64,000 bases of DNA, from positions 12,041,016 to 12,105,015 of the forward strand of contig CM022675.1 of the NCBI GenBank assembly GCA_012295275.1, read 5' to 3'. This stretch comes from Chrysomallon squamiferum (taxonomy: Eukaryota; Mollusca; Gastropoda; Neomphalida; Peltospiridae). A model generated the notes under the pieces. It made no database searches and was not told the DNA's origin. It was given only the letters and a program-made list of their open reading frames with translations. Shown here one piece after another: positions 14,981 to 35,200 of this stretch. The translations under genes and the position numbers were made by a program. Within the stretch, counting starts at the first letter, position 1. Every line of letters starts with the position of its first letter.

Positions 14981-17444
14981 GTGTGGCCGCTTGATTTTTA
15001 TAAATTAATATATAATTGTGTGTGTGTGTGTATGTGTGTGTGTGTGGGGTGGGTGGGTAAAATCATACATCAAAAGAAAGAAAGAAAGAAAAACCGAGTT
15101 ATGGTATAGCAGGTCCGAGTATTGTACGGTGCGCTGTTAATATTTCGAGTAACTACGTGCTGTAAGGCAAACACAGGTACACTTGATGTATGCTTTTAAA
15201 ATAGTTTTAATGTTCGTTTACGTGTCACTTGATCAATTTCGTTTAAATTTGTTTCTTACCCGTGGAATAAATAATAGTGTGTTTTCTTCGGTGAGTTATG
15301 TGAGTGTGTATTTACGATAATAATAACAGCAACAACAGTAACAAATCAAAATATATGTGTCTGTATTTATGTTTGTAATTTGTACGTGCAAAGATAAACA
15401 GTAATGACTACGGCCACATCATCAATACTACTACTGCTTCTACTACAACCACTACTGCTACTACTACTAATAATAGTAATAATAAAATTAACAGTAATGA
15501 TAACTAACAACATCAAAAGGAAAGATATATAAAAAGATCTGATTTATATTTAGCATTATATATATATAATCGAACAAGTTAATCAACTGTGAAAAATCAG
15601 AATAAAATAAAATAAATATAAAATTATAATAAAATTAATGATGAAAAAATAACCTGATGATGATGATGGTGATGATGATAAGCATAATAATAATAATAAC
15701 AATAATAATAAACAGATTTCTATTACTGTTTATTAAACTTCTTCAGTATCATTCCCTCTTATTATGAACTTCACCCAGTTTCTTTTTTCGGTAATTTCCG
15801 TCTCGTTGATTCCCACTTCGGCCAACAATGTAGCGAGGTATAACGCAAGGGGCGTAACTCTTGTATACTGAATAATGAAAATCCACAGTAGACTGGAAAA
15901 TTTGTTTTTGTGTACGTGTCTGTCTGTGTGTCTGAAGGATAATAATTTTATATCTTTTACTAATGCACGATACACTGTTGACTGCATGTTCAGAAAAAAA
16001 AAAAAAAAAATGTTCCAAAATCTATACGAAAATAACGTACGGTACACAGAAGTGTTCTGTTATTTTCTTTCTTAAATTAATTCATTTCATTTCTTCCGAA
16101 CCAGCTTCTGTATCTTAAACCGAGGCATTCTCAGATAACCACAGAAACATATTAAACCGTCTCTGCAATGTCATGTTCGTTATGTCTCCGAATTTGTGAA
16201 AGAGATTTGTAAAATAAATAAATAAATAAATATATAAAATTTTAGCATAATATACTATTATGATAGTTATATATATATACATACTTACATATGCTCACTT
16301 TTAATGACCGAAGAAAATATTAAGGACGGTTTAAATAAATTAATTTATTATCAGTAATTTTTACGAATTAATTAATAATGTAACGTTTTTTTTTTTTTTT
16401 TTTTTTACTGTAATCTAAACACTTCCCAATGACCGGTTCACCAAAGATAATTACTAATTATTCTCCATATACCATTTACTCGGACCACGAAGCAAAAGAA
16501 AGATGACTAATAATTTATTAAACGTGTACATTGTGGATGTTACGATTTGAAACGAACATTAACGGAAATTTTCGGAAAGGATTTGTGAAAATTTAATCAT
16601 TTTGTATATAACACATATTTAAATTACGAAGACTATCGCTAATTACTTATTTGAAAAAGAAAATAGATTATTTTTAACATAAAATAACACAAACGCATAT
16701 AATTATTCATTGTGGATATGACGAACATTAACGAAAACTTTCGGAAATACTCGTGAAACATTTTCCAATGATTCATCTTTGTATATCATATTATATCCTT
16801 CATTATTATTTTTAAAAAATCGTACACAAAATTTGGAACGGTGTTAATTATTTATGGGATATTTAAAATATATCAAACGAACACCTGCAAAGGCATCGGA
16901 AGATCTTTTATGGATACAGAACATTTTATAATTTTTTACAATTTACTTTAAAAATGTTAGAAAGATAATTTTATCAATATATATTTGTTTATGCGGCAGT
17001 TTGCCAATAACAAACACATTTCTATTTTTCTTTCTTTAAAAAATAAATAAATAAATAAATAAATAAATATATAAAAAAATAAACATAAATATTAATCAGA
17101 AAATGACGTCATGTAATTGCTGAAACGTGACGTAACAATTACAACGCAAGATCTAATATTTTCCAGCCGTTGGTCCTTGTAGCTAACGGCTGCTTTTTAT
17201 GAATGTGGATCATTTAAGGTATTATATTATTAATTATTTTCAATTTACGAATGAAATGAAGAACTATTGTGCATATTACATTTATAAAAATAGTCAGAAG
17301 TCTTTTAATGACATTAATTTTATTTTTAAATGCACGCGCTTTAATAATCGAACATTTTTGGTAACTCTTTCTCATTCTCTCCTTTTTTTTTTTTTTTTTT
17401 CTTTTCTTCAGATATTTGATAATATATTACGAACATTAACTTTA

Positions 17445-17480
<36 letters not shown>

Positions 17481-17621
17481 TCAATTTTTTTTTTTTTTAA
17501 TTTTTTTTTAAATTTTTTTTTTATTTTTTATTTTTTTTTTTTTTTTTTTTAATGTTCTTTACCTACATCTAGATATTTAAAATTAATAATTTATTTTTTT
17601 ATTTTTTTTTTTTTTATATAG
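14861..17621 (+). other. Non-coding stretch upstream of SLC17
   Basis: No coding exon is seen here. It holds a GA array (14911-14977), TG repeats, degenerate ATT/ATG/CTA trinucleotides (15420-15720), the second copy of a dispersed repeat (15937-16195) and T-rich tracts ending at the acceptor AG at 17620-17621. It is probably partly the 5' UTR intron of the SLC17 gene. Confidence 0.55.
15937..16195 (+). repeat. Dispersed 250-bp repeat, copy 2
   Basis: This is the direct-orientation partner of 14206-14460, with a 17-bp A-run inserted after the GATACAC landmark. It has no recognised coding content. Confidence 0.65.
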
Positions 17622-17641
17622 GTGAATTCTAACAAACAAAA

Positions 17642-24453
<6,812 letters not shown>

Positions 24454-24467
24454 GACTTTTAAGAACC

Positions 24468-24473
24468 AATAAA
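24468..24473 (+). terminator. Polyadenylation signal of SLC17
   Basis: AATAAA occurs 15 bp after the stop codon and is followed by TTTTG- and T-rich sequence. A second AATAAA at 24969-24974 could serve a longer 3' UTR. Both are also present in the right-hand duplicate. Confidence 0.55.
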
Positions 24474-25076
24474 GATTTTGAATCTTGTCTAACAGCAGCA
24501 CGAGGCACGTCCAAGATGGGGCCTATCTATATTCTTTTTTTTCTTTACAGATGTAACATCATCTCTCTTGTCTTCGTGTGTTTCTTTTTTTTCGCAATCT
24601 CTTTGTCGACTTCCGCTCCATTTTTAGGATTTATTTCTTTCTAAATTTTTCTGGTTTATGTTTTATAAACTCTGCTGAAATAGTTTTAAAACAATATATA
24701 AAATAACCTTATGAATTTATAACGATATTAATATAACTAAAAACGATATGTTTGTATCTAGTATATTTTATTAATGTCATTTTATGGTAGAATACAAGAA
24801 TATATAAAACACAGTATTACTCTATTATAACACTATTATAATAATTTTACAATGGAAAAAAAAAAAAAAACATTATTTATTTATTTATATTTTTAACAAA
24901 TATTTATTTATGTATTTTTTGAAGACAAAACTATTATTGTTATTTAATCTATGTTTTCTGAAGAATGAAATAAATATTGTTTAAGCTGTCTGCGTTTGAA
25001 TTATGTGTTTACCTTTGCCTTTCATATATTAACATATATTAGTCCGGATCAGTGACTGACAGCCTGGGCGTAAGCG

Positions 25077-25089
25077 CCCCCAGGGGGCG
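25077..25089 (+). promoter_or_regulatory. CTCF-like insulator motif
   Basis: CCCCCAGGGGGCG closely fits the CTCF core consensus as known from other bilaterians. It lies in a short GC-rich island between the 3' end of SLC17 and the start of TRPM-A. It is also a near-palindrome centred on the A and followed by a T-run. Binding is inferred from the motif only. Confidence 0.4.
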
Positions 25090-25401
25090 TTTTTGATGCG
25101 AGGCTAAGCCTGAAGCTTTTCTAGCACATAATACGTTCATTATAATCCACAAATGAAATAACGAATATCCATTAAACATTTAAAAAAAAAAAAAAAAAAA
25201 AATTCTACTTTTTTTGCATCTTTGTTGAAATTTGAGTAGTTATAACTTTATTCGTTAAATTTTAAAGTAAATTTTAATAAACAGCATTTAAGTTTTAGAT
25301 AAAATGATTTTGTAGAAATATTAAACGACAGGTTTTTTTTTTTTCCTTCTTTTTATTCAGCTGTATAAGCAATAACTACTGTAATTATACTGTATTCTTC
25401 C

Positions 25402-25438
<37 letters not shown>

Positions 25439-25609
25439 ATCATCATCATTATCATCATTATTATCATAATTATTATTATTAAAAACATTAACAACAACAA
25501 ATCAAATGACAGAAAAAATAATACAGTAAATAAAAACTAAGGATGAGATTAAAAATAAAAGACAAAGTGGTTTTAAATATTAGGAGGAATAAAAAAAAAA
25601 TCCCAAATC

Positions 25610-25640
<31 letters not shown>

Positions 25641-26071
25641 AAGAAAATAAATAAACAAGATTAATAAAATAATAATAAAAACATACCGAAAAATCTCATT
25701 TAAAATTTAAAAGCATACATTTCAAAATCCACGACGTAACTATTACACTACACAATATTACATTTTTAACTGTTTAGAACGATATAAGGTTATATAAACT
25801 GTTGGTTTCGGAGCAAAATGCTAGCTATTTTGTTTCTGTGTATTGGTTTCCATGACAATCGTGTTCACCTCGGCAAGTGCTTCACCAATTTCAAATTATC
25901 ACATAGTTCTGAGTTTGTTATTTAAATAATTACTTTATGTCTTGTATTTAATTATGTATAATGCTAGATTGGACGAGGCTAAAATAAATAACCAAACAGA
26001 ACAATTCGAAATAGTTTTTTGTTGTCGAAAAAAATACGAAACTACCAAATGAGTCGTCTGTCACACTTTGC

Positions 26072-26673
26072 AACATGGCCACCAAAAGTTACCTGTGAAC
26101 ATAAACAATGCCTATCATGATTAGAACTTAATACACAAACAGGTAAAACTTGGAAATGATAAAGATTGATGTATTATAAAATTTAACTTTCGTAATATAA
26201 ATCATCTTCGGCAGAGTTATGGAATAACGATAATTTTATGCAAGGATTTTATCTTTTCTAAAATCTTAAGACGTGCAGGTGCTCGATCATTCAATCATTA
26301 TCACATAACTTTACAGCCATTATTCTTTATTTTTAATTATTTATTGCACGCAGATTACAAATGATATTAATCAACGTTTGTTTGCGATATATTCAACACG
26401 TAACTACTATTTCAATAGGTATCTATTGTAAAATACGAAACCAGGAAACGATCGCCATGTTAACTTAGCAACAAAGGTAGCAGCAACAAGCACTTAGATG
26501 TATCCAGTGAATGTGCTATTGCTGCAAAGGTGAAACTATTGGGAATAGATCAAGGCTGGTGTTTTATAAAATAGAATAATGCTAAATTAATACAAGGATT
26601 CTGCAACTTCGGATTCGTTTACCGGGCTATGGCTGATGAATGGCGTTAGCATCTACGAAGTTGCGGCCATGTT
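26072..26673. promoter_or_regulatory. Cluster of three YY1-like GCCATGTT motifs
   Basis: AACATGGC at 26072-26079 (reverse orientation), GCCATGTT at 26454-26461 and GCCATGTT at 26666-26673 match the YY1 core GCCATNTT. They lie 0.4-1.0 kb upstream of the TRPM-A start and are kept in the right-hand duplicate. YY1-type sites are often near promoters, but the motif is short and chance matches are expected. Confidence 0.3.
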
Positions 26674-27068
26674 GCAAGTGTATTTATAATAATCCCTGTT
26701 GGTATAGCCTGGTATCGCAGTATTTTATTACTAGGAAGAAATAAAAAATAAACGATACTACTAGTACTGTTTCTACTACCATGACTTTCACTGCTACTGA
26801 TAGTACTTTAATAGCCAACGGTCCCAACTTAATCACGTCATGTCATATATTGATAAATAAATTCTGTTATGATATATTTTCTGAAATACTTAAGTTCACC
26901 ATAGCTCAAGATTCAGTTAAAAGTATTCATAATATTCGCAAATATATAGGTACAAAAAAAAGAAAAGAAAAAAGTTTAATATCTGACTTGGGTTATTATT
27001 ATTATTATTATTATTATTATTCTGTATATATTTATTTATAACCTATAATATGACTATTTGGATTACAG

Positions 27069-27095
27069 ATTGAAGGCAACATGACATCATTATGA
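27069..27095 (+). promoter_or_regulatory. TRPM-A 5' leader with overlapping uORF
   Basis: The exon begins after GATTACAG (27068). A first ATG at 27081 opens a four-codon frame whose TGA (27093-27095) overlaps the main ATG (27092-27094) in an ATGA arrangement. An in-frame TGA at 27071-27073 shows that the main frame cannot begin further upstream in this exon. The same arrangement is present at 46246-46272 in TRPM-B. Confidence 0.6.
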
Positions 27096-28961
27096 CAGCA
27101 CGGATTACCCCAATTGACCAGATGCCTATTAGGTCAGAAATTCCTGAAATGGAACAACTTGATAAACCAGTCATTAAAGAACAAACAAAAGCAGATAGAG
27201 ATGTTGGTACGCCACTTGGACAGCGTGTAAGTGATCCAAACATTTTATTAGTATTAACAAATACTATTTCTATAGTATTTTACAACTGTCAATGCTGCTT
27301 AAAAACAAACGAAAACTACAAAAAAAAAAAAAAAAAAAACAACAAATAAATAAATAAATAAATAAATAAAACCAATAAAAACCAAATAAAATGCTGAATA
27401 GTTATTGCATTAACTTCAGCATAGTTTCTTCCTTTATCTTAATGTCAGAATTATTCTTTCAACTATAATTTTATAATTAAGATTCTTACTGTCATAATTT
27501 AGTACATCTTATGTATTCTAATTTTTTTTTTGCTCGTTTCCTTATTGAAAAAATTAACATTTAACATATTTTAATATTAATGTTTATGTATGTCAGTTGA
27601 TCTTTTTTTATTTTTTGTATTTTGTGCAAGTTTGTATTCATATAATAATTAGTTAAATTTTACTCTTTGTAGAATGAAGACATAGCCTGGATCCGAAGCA
27701 ACTTTAAAAAGAGAGAATGTACTCATTTTATCAAACAGCCAGAGTAAGTTGATGCTAAGATTTATTAATAATCATAAAAATAATTTAAAAAAAATATATA
27801 TAGTAATAATAAATAAAATAACAAAATGAAAAAAACTCTCTTCTAGCATTTATTTTATATTAAGATTTAATATTTAAATTTAGATCAGTTATGACTTAAT
27901 TCCTTTCCTAGATTTTCTTTTCTTTTATGAAGAAGTTGAAACAAAGTATAAAAAGGTTACTTTATAAATTATGTTTAAGAAAATAACCCAAGTCAGCTAT
28001 TAAACTTTTGTTCTAGAAAAATAAATTATTGATGCACCAGTACGTATACAGTATATTGACCTTTTAACAAATGCATTCTTTTTTGTAAAAATAAATAATT
28101 AATAAAATAGAAAACCCTTCTTTAGTCCTTTTGACAGGGTATACTCAATAAAATCTTGATCGAATGGTATCTTATTATTCTGTATCACATTACTCTAAGT
28201 ATGAGGATAGGAGTGAAACATAGTAATAAAGGAGATAAAATTGTCATGGTGAAACTTTATTAAAAACATTTTTGATATTTGTTGCAATATAACTGTGACT
28301 GGTTTTAAATGACTGGCATTTTCTAAGTGTTTTTAACTCATTTATTTACAGTAATAATGATGCAGCACCACTATGTCAGTGTGGATATCCAGAATCTGGA
28401 CATCCGGGCAACTATATAGCAAAGGAAGGTGAGATATGGGAAACAAGTAAACACACCAAACCAGATCTAACAGACGCTTTTGGAGAAATTGACTTTACTG
28501 ACTTAGGCGGCAAAGTGTCAAAAGTAAGGGAATATTTTTGTGTATGGGTGCATGTGCATATTTTGTTGTGTGTATGAGACTGTATATATGTGTATTATTC
28601 ACATACATACCTGTATCTATATCAGTTTATCTTTATATGTATCTCTTACATATCTATATTGATATCAGTGAATCTTCATATGTATCTCATATAGATATCT
28701 GTATCTGTATCTGTATCAGTGTACCTTTATGTGTATCTCACATATGTATCTGTTTCTCTCTATAATCAATATATCTTTATATACATATGTATCTCTTACA
28801 TATTTGTATCTACTTCAGCATATCTTTATGTGTGTATGTCACATATATATCTGTATCTATATCTGTATCAATGTATCTTTATATGTATATATCTTTGGGT
28901 CTCTAACGTTGTCTATAACTTTGTGCCTAAACATATTCATCCACCTACACCTTTATATCAA

Positions 28962-29014
<53 letters not shown>

Positions 29015-29220
29015 CTTTGTCTTTACATGTATTTGTTTCTCTACTTTTCTGTGTAATTTAATTATGTAAAAGGATTCAAAGGAATTTATTTCATGCAATC
29101 TTGAGTCATTGAGAAGTATATTTGGTTAAGTTCATATGTTCTTTAATATGGTTTGTATAAAACTATCAATATTATTGCATACTAAAGTAAAATATTTTGT
29201 ATACAAATTCAAAAATTGTT

Positions 29221-29258
<38 letters not shown>

Positions 29259-32200
29259 GATATTTTGTTTGCAAACTCAAATACTGAGAGATACACACAT
29301 AATATGTTGTATACAAATTCAGACATGTTTGGCTGTACACAAACAATATTTTATTCACGACCTAAGACATATAATTACATTTTTTAACGAAAGTATACAC
29401 TACATTATTGATTCTATTTTCTTTTCTTTAATTTTCTTTTTTTATTTTCAGTACATTCGTGCAGATGTGGACACTGATGTTAACAATGTTGTAAAACTGA
29501 TGGTTGACAAATGGGGTCTTGTAAAACCCAATTTACTCATCTCTGTGACTGGCGGTGCTCAGACCTTTCAATTGAAAAGTAGACTGAAAGATGCTTTCAA
29601 ACAAGGTCTTATGAAAGCTGCCCTCAGCACAGGTAAGCTAATTTTACCTGTATTATTTTAAACAGTTGTTCAGACTCACGTATCTCTACCTATATCAGTG
29701 TATCTTTATATGTATTCATATAACATCCCTGATTTAATATCAAAACAGTTACGGATTCAAAGCAATCTTCTGTCCTAGTGCTGTATGAGAGAAGGATACA
29801 AGAGGCATCAGGCAAACTCATCCACAAATGTCTTAGAGAGAAAAAACTAAATTTAATCACTTATATGAACCAAAAAAGCATTATTAAGATTAATATATCT
29901 ATATATATATATATATATATATACATATTACAAAAACAAAAATAAAATAAAATAAAAATAAAAACCACTAAAGAGCCAGTCATTGAGAACTTCTGTGTTA
30001 TTTCTTCGTTGTAAAGTTTCATTAAATATTTAAAAATATTTATCACTTCCAGAACTTCTTCTTATACCCACATCTGCTTGTAAATGTTTTTAATAAATAT
30101 TTAAAAATATTTGACACTTCCAGAACTTCTTCTTAGACCCACATCTGCTTGTAAATTTTTTAAAATAAATATTTAAAAATATCTGATACTTCCAGGAGCC
30201 TGGATAATTACTGGAGGAACAAACGCTGGAGTGATGAAACATGTAGGTGAAGCAGTTCGGGATTTCGGTCTGACTGCAAACAAACAGGGTCAGGTCATTG
30301 CCATTGGCATAGCACCATGGGGTTGCATTTATAAAAGACAAGAACTCGTTGACACAAATGTGAGTAAATATGTTCAGTTATTTTGCTTTATGCATGCTTC
30401 TCAAATGGAAATAAATTTGCATGGAATCATGGAGCTGCTTTCAGAACAAAACAGAACTGAAGTAAATTCATATGTTATTTTCCTTCATGCATGGGCATCT
30501 TAAATGAAATCATAGCTTTGACAACGGAAGAGAACTCACAGATGTAAACATTCAATGGACTGCTCATTTGTGACAGCAGAAAAGAATAATTTTATATGAG
30601 TATTCTGATGGAGTATATATATATATATATATATATCAGTGGTCTCCCCATCATTTGTGAAAGGGATGGTGGGAATCGGTATAATTGGTGCAAGTAATAC
30701 AAAGGGATGATACAGAAAATGTTCAGTGTATAACTACTTTGAACAATGTTCAAATGACTTGTTTGTCTAAAATACTCCTATAAATGATAGCAAGTTTATT
30801 TTATTTGCAGTTAAATAAATTCAGAGTGTCTTTTTTATTTATTATACAAAGGGAAGTTCACAAAATAAAAGGGTGGCAGATATTGCTGCCATGGTGATGA
30901 AGGGCAGGCGAACTTGTAAGCTGTGAAAAAAATAAATAAATGTGAAACCTACTTTTTCTTTTATTAAACAAAATCATGCAAGGAAAATTGCTGGAAGAAG
31001 AAACAATTTAAATAAACACTGAGGAAAGAATTGATCTTAATCACCGTCATATCTCAGTCGAAATCTTCACGAATAAAATAATTAATACCCGTTATCTACT
31101 TGATATGTTTTCTATAAAAGTGCAGTGTTTATGATTATTTTCCTAAAATGCAATTTATGTTAAATGGACAAAACAAAAGGGACACATATACATGCAAGCA
31201 TAAATATCTGCATTCACACCCTCACATACTTATATTCTTGTTATATTTTTCAGGGAAAGTGGCCTGCCAGTTACAAAATAACAAAGCAGGCAACCAAGAA
31301 AGAATGTTTTCTTGATCCTAACCACTCACATTTTATTTTGATTGACAATGGAACACAACATAAATTTGCTGTGGAAATTCCTTTCCGGGCCAAACTGGAG
31401 AGTACAATAGCAAATATGAAAACTGATACAGGACAAGGTAAATATATTTTATATTCACTATGAAAGAAAATAATAAACTTTAATCAAAATTAGCAGGATA
31501 ATCATAATCTGTGACCATAATGAGTTGCTAAGATTTTAAAGTAATCGTATTTGTAATATAACCCCTATTACAGTGAGAGTCTTTTGCACAGACAATTTTG
31601 CTTGTATTACATTACCAAGAATTTTATTAAGACTTCATTTACTTGAATAATACAATTCCTCCCAGATGCTGTCAGGGTTCCAGTATGTATGCTGGTTCTT
31701 GAAGGGGGACCAGGGACTCTGGAAACCTGCTGTAGTGCCATTGAGAAAGGAACTCCTGCTGTCATCATTAAGGTACTGTTCAATTTGTATTCTGAATTTG
31801 AACAATATTTCATCTTTAATAATCTTTAGTTATATATTTATGGGTGCATCCACTGCAAAATAATATATATTGAGTAATGAAAATCAGTTATGTTTCCCTT
31901 AATGCCCCATTTGATCATTCAAACCACTGAAAGGTAAGCAAGGTCATGGTTGGGTGAGCAGAAGAAAAGAGATGCCATCCTATTTTCAGTTATAGCTTTT
32001 TTTCAATTTTTAGCTGTTTTCTTGCAGTATTTATTGTTTCTGTATCTGTATGAAGAATGTAAAATTTAATAGTGTAGGATTATTTGTTACTGAATGTTTA
32101 ATTCCATGTATTTTGTTACCAGCTCAGTTTGCGACTAAACATTAATGTTGCAAACTTGAATAATGGTAAATATTATTACGTATAAAATAGGAAGTTATCC

Positions 32201-35200
32201 TTGCATGGAGTCATTCTATTATGATCACTATTCCTGTCTCTGTTACGATGTTTAAATGTTTATCTTTTTTAACAGAACATTGTATTGTGTAATAAATACT
32301 GTAATTTGTCTAGTAAATTTGTCTATAAATTGGTAACTGTCACAAAATTGATTTATAACCAAATGGGTATACGTAACAAAAATTACTTGTAACAAAGCAT
32401 TGTTAATGAAAGGGTGGTGTTGAAATGTCTGGTAACAAAAGTGTTTTGTAACAAAATTGGCCCGTAACAAAATGTCCCATACTCAATTTTCAGGGATCTG
32501 GCAGAGCTGCAGACATCTTGGCTTATGCTTATCAGAACTCAAAAGAAGAGGAAGTTGAAAAGTGTGACAAAGAAGGAAGAGTGCAGAAACAGTAAGTGTA
32601 TCTTTTTAAAGTGTAGCTTTAGTTAGTTCAGACAAAAAAATGTAATTTGTATACACCCAGCTTATTGTGTTGTTTCTTTACTAGTTTCTTTGTTACGTTT
32701 TTTATTTTATTTTTATTTTTTGTAACAGCAACCAAACTTGGTTAATAATAAAATATATAATTAAGTAGGAATATTTTGAATGTGTGTCCGTGTGTGTGTG
32801 TTTTTGTTCAAACTCCAAACTTTGTTAATAATAAACTGTTGTAAATGACTTTCTAAAATTTTATTATTTATTACTGATTTTCTTGCTATTATTTTTATCA
32901 TCATCGTTTATTTATTTTATATCAGTGCTGTTTTCTTTGTTGTTTTTATTTTTATTATTAATTTGTTTTTCACTGATATATTATTAGTCTTAGTTTTTTG
33001 TTGATTTCTTTCTTATTTTTTTTTATTTTTTTATTTTTTTTTAAATAATTTTACTAAGACAAAACAAGGACCTAAAAAAACTTATCCAAAATTTAAATTT
33101 AATAAATTTCCAAAAATTACATTTCAGAACTCAGACTGTTATTGATGCTGCTCTGAAAGAACAGATTACAAACAGGGTGAAGACTGAATTCACTGACCGT
33201 AATCTCACTCAGATGGTGGGCTGGGTTCTTCGGTGTCTTCAGAACCGAGACCTCCTGACAGTGTTTGAACTGGACTCGCGAAACTCAGCCAGTGATGTAG
33301 ACATGGCAATACTGAAAGCTCTTTTGAAAGGTGAATTGATTGTCTCAGCGTAAGACAAGAGTCTGTAGTAGTGATGTGTCGTCATTTTCAGTTTGTCTGA
33401 ATCAGTGTTTTACTTTGTGAGAGATGTCGTGTGATTTAAAATATATATAATTTGGAATGATTATGGCATGATATTAGGTAGTTATCATATATTTTATTCT
33501 TTTCGATGTTCATATATATTTTATGATAGACCTGTGTCCTTTTTTTTCTTTTTTCTAAATTTATATTTATTTATTTTTATTTTATTTTATTTATTTATTT
33601 ATTTATTTTTTAATTTTTTATAATTTTTTAAAATATATTTTTAGTTATTATTTATTATTATTGCAATTCCAAGTATTAATATTTTTTTATTTTCATTTAA
33701 CAATAATCTGTGTGTGTGTATGTGCATGTGTGTGTATGAGTATATATGTATCTATTAATGCTTTAAACATAATTTACAAAATGTTGTTTAATAAATCGTG
33801 TCTGATTTATTGCTCAGCTAACAAACATGAAGTAATGGATCAGCTTAAACTGGCGTTGGCCTGGAACAGAATTGACATAGCTAAGAGTGACATTTTCACA
33901 GATGAGCGACTCTGGCCGGTAAGATCTACATTAACAGTCCTTTTAATTAATTCTGATTAGCAGGCATCTTAATGTTATTGCCTTTATATAAATACGAAAT
34001 GAGATTTGTTGTTTGAAAATGTGGATGTAAAGTTTTAAAATGTCTGTGTGTGCGTGTGTGTGTTTATTCTAAAAACATCTTACCTTTTTGTCTGAAGTAC
34101 AAAAGATTTGATGTTCTCTCTGTAAGTGTGAAGAATAATGTTACCCATCAATTGATATTTAATAATATGTTAAACTGAAGATGTCTGTGTTAGTATGAAT
34201 TATAATTAATGTGTTATGTCTGCTTGTGATCAACTGAAGATATCTGCATTAGGAAGAATTAAAATAGTGCATTAAATAGCTGATTTCATTCTAAGATTTT
34301 ACACTTCGGCTCATATTTCATATCTGTATTACTGACTGGTTACTGTGAATGTGTTTTGTTGTATTACTAACTGGTTACTGTGAATGTGTTTTGTTGTATT
34401 ACTCACTGGTTACTCTGAATGTGTTTTGTTGTATTACTGACTGGTTACTCTGAATGTGTTTTGTTGTATTACTAACTGGTTACTGTGAATGTGTTTTGTT
34501 GTATTACTAACTGGTTACTGTGAATGTGTTTTGTTGTATTACTAACTGGTTACTGTGAATGTGTTTTGTTGTATTACTAACTGGTTACTGTGAATGTGTT
34601 TTGTTGTATTACTAACTGGTTACTCTGAATGTGTTTTGTTGTATTACTGACTGGTTACTCTGAATGTGTTTTGTTGTATTACTGACTGGTTACTCTGAAT
34701 GTGTTTTGTTGTATTACTGACTGGTTACTCTGAATGTGTTTTGTTGTATTACTCACTGGTTACTCTGAATGTGTTTTGTTGTATTACTCACTGGTTATTC
34801 TGAATGTGTTTTGTTGTATTACTCACTGGTTACTGTGAATGTGTTTTGTTGTATTACTGACTGGTTACTCTGAATGTGTTTTGTTGTATTACTCACTGGT
34901 TATTCTGAATGTGTTTTGTTGTATTACTCACTGGTTACTCTGAATGTGTTTTGTTGTATTACTAACTGGTTACTGTGAATGTGTTTTGTTGTATTACTGA
35001 CTGGTTACTGTGAATGTGTTTTGTTGTATTACTGACTGGTTACTCTGAATGTGTTTTGTTGTATTACTAACTGGTTACTGTGAATGTGTTTTGTTGAATT
35101 ACTCACTGGTTACTCTGAATGTGTTTTGTTGTATTACTGACTGGTTACTCTGAATATGTTTTGTTGTATTACTAACTGGTTACTGTGTTTTGATGCTGAT

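Larger units (their letters stand above)
24975..27068. other. Intergenic region between SLC17 and TRPM-A
   Basis: No coding exon is supported. The stretch holds a CTCF-like motif (25077-25089), A/T homopolymers, an ATT tract (25400-25440) and three GCCATGTT motifs (26072-26673). The acceptor GATTACAG at 27061-27068 implies an unseen 5' UTR exon for TRPM-A within or near it. The open frame 26781-27041 is shared with the duplicate, but the copies are so similar overall that this gives no evidence of coding. Confidence 0.55.

Noticed and set aside
26781-27041. 86-aa open frame shared with 45943-46218
   Set aside because: Its presence in both copies is expected from the recent duplication, it ends in an ATT tract (Tyr run), and it shows no recognisable domain.
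34326-35195. CRISPR-like regular repeat
   Set aside because: The 35-bp units are contiguous with no spacers and sit in an animal gene intron, so this is a minisatellite.
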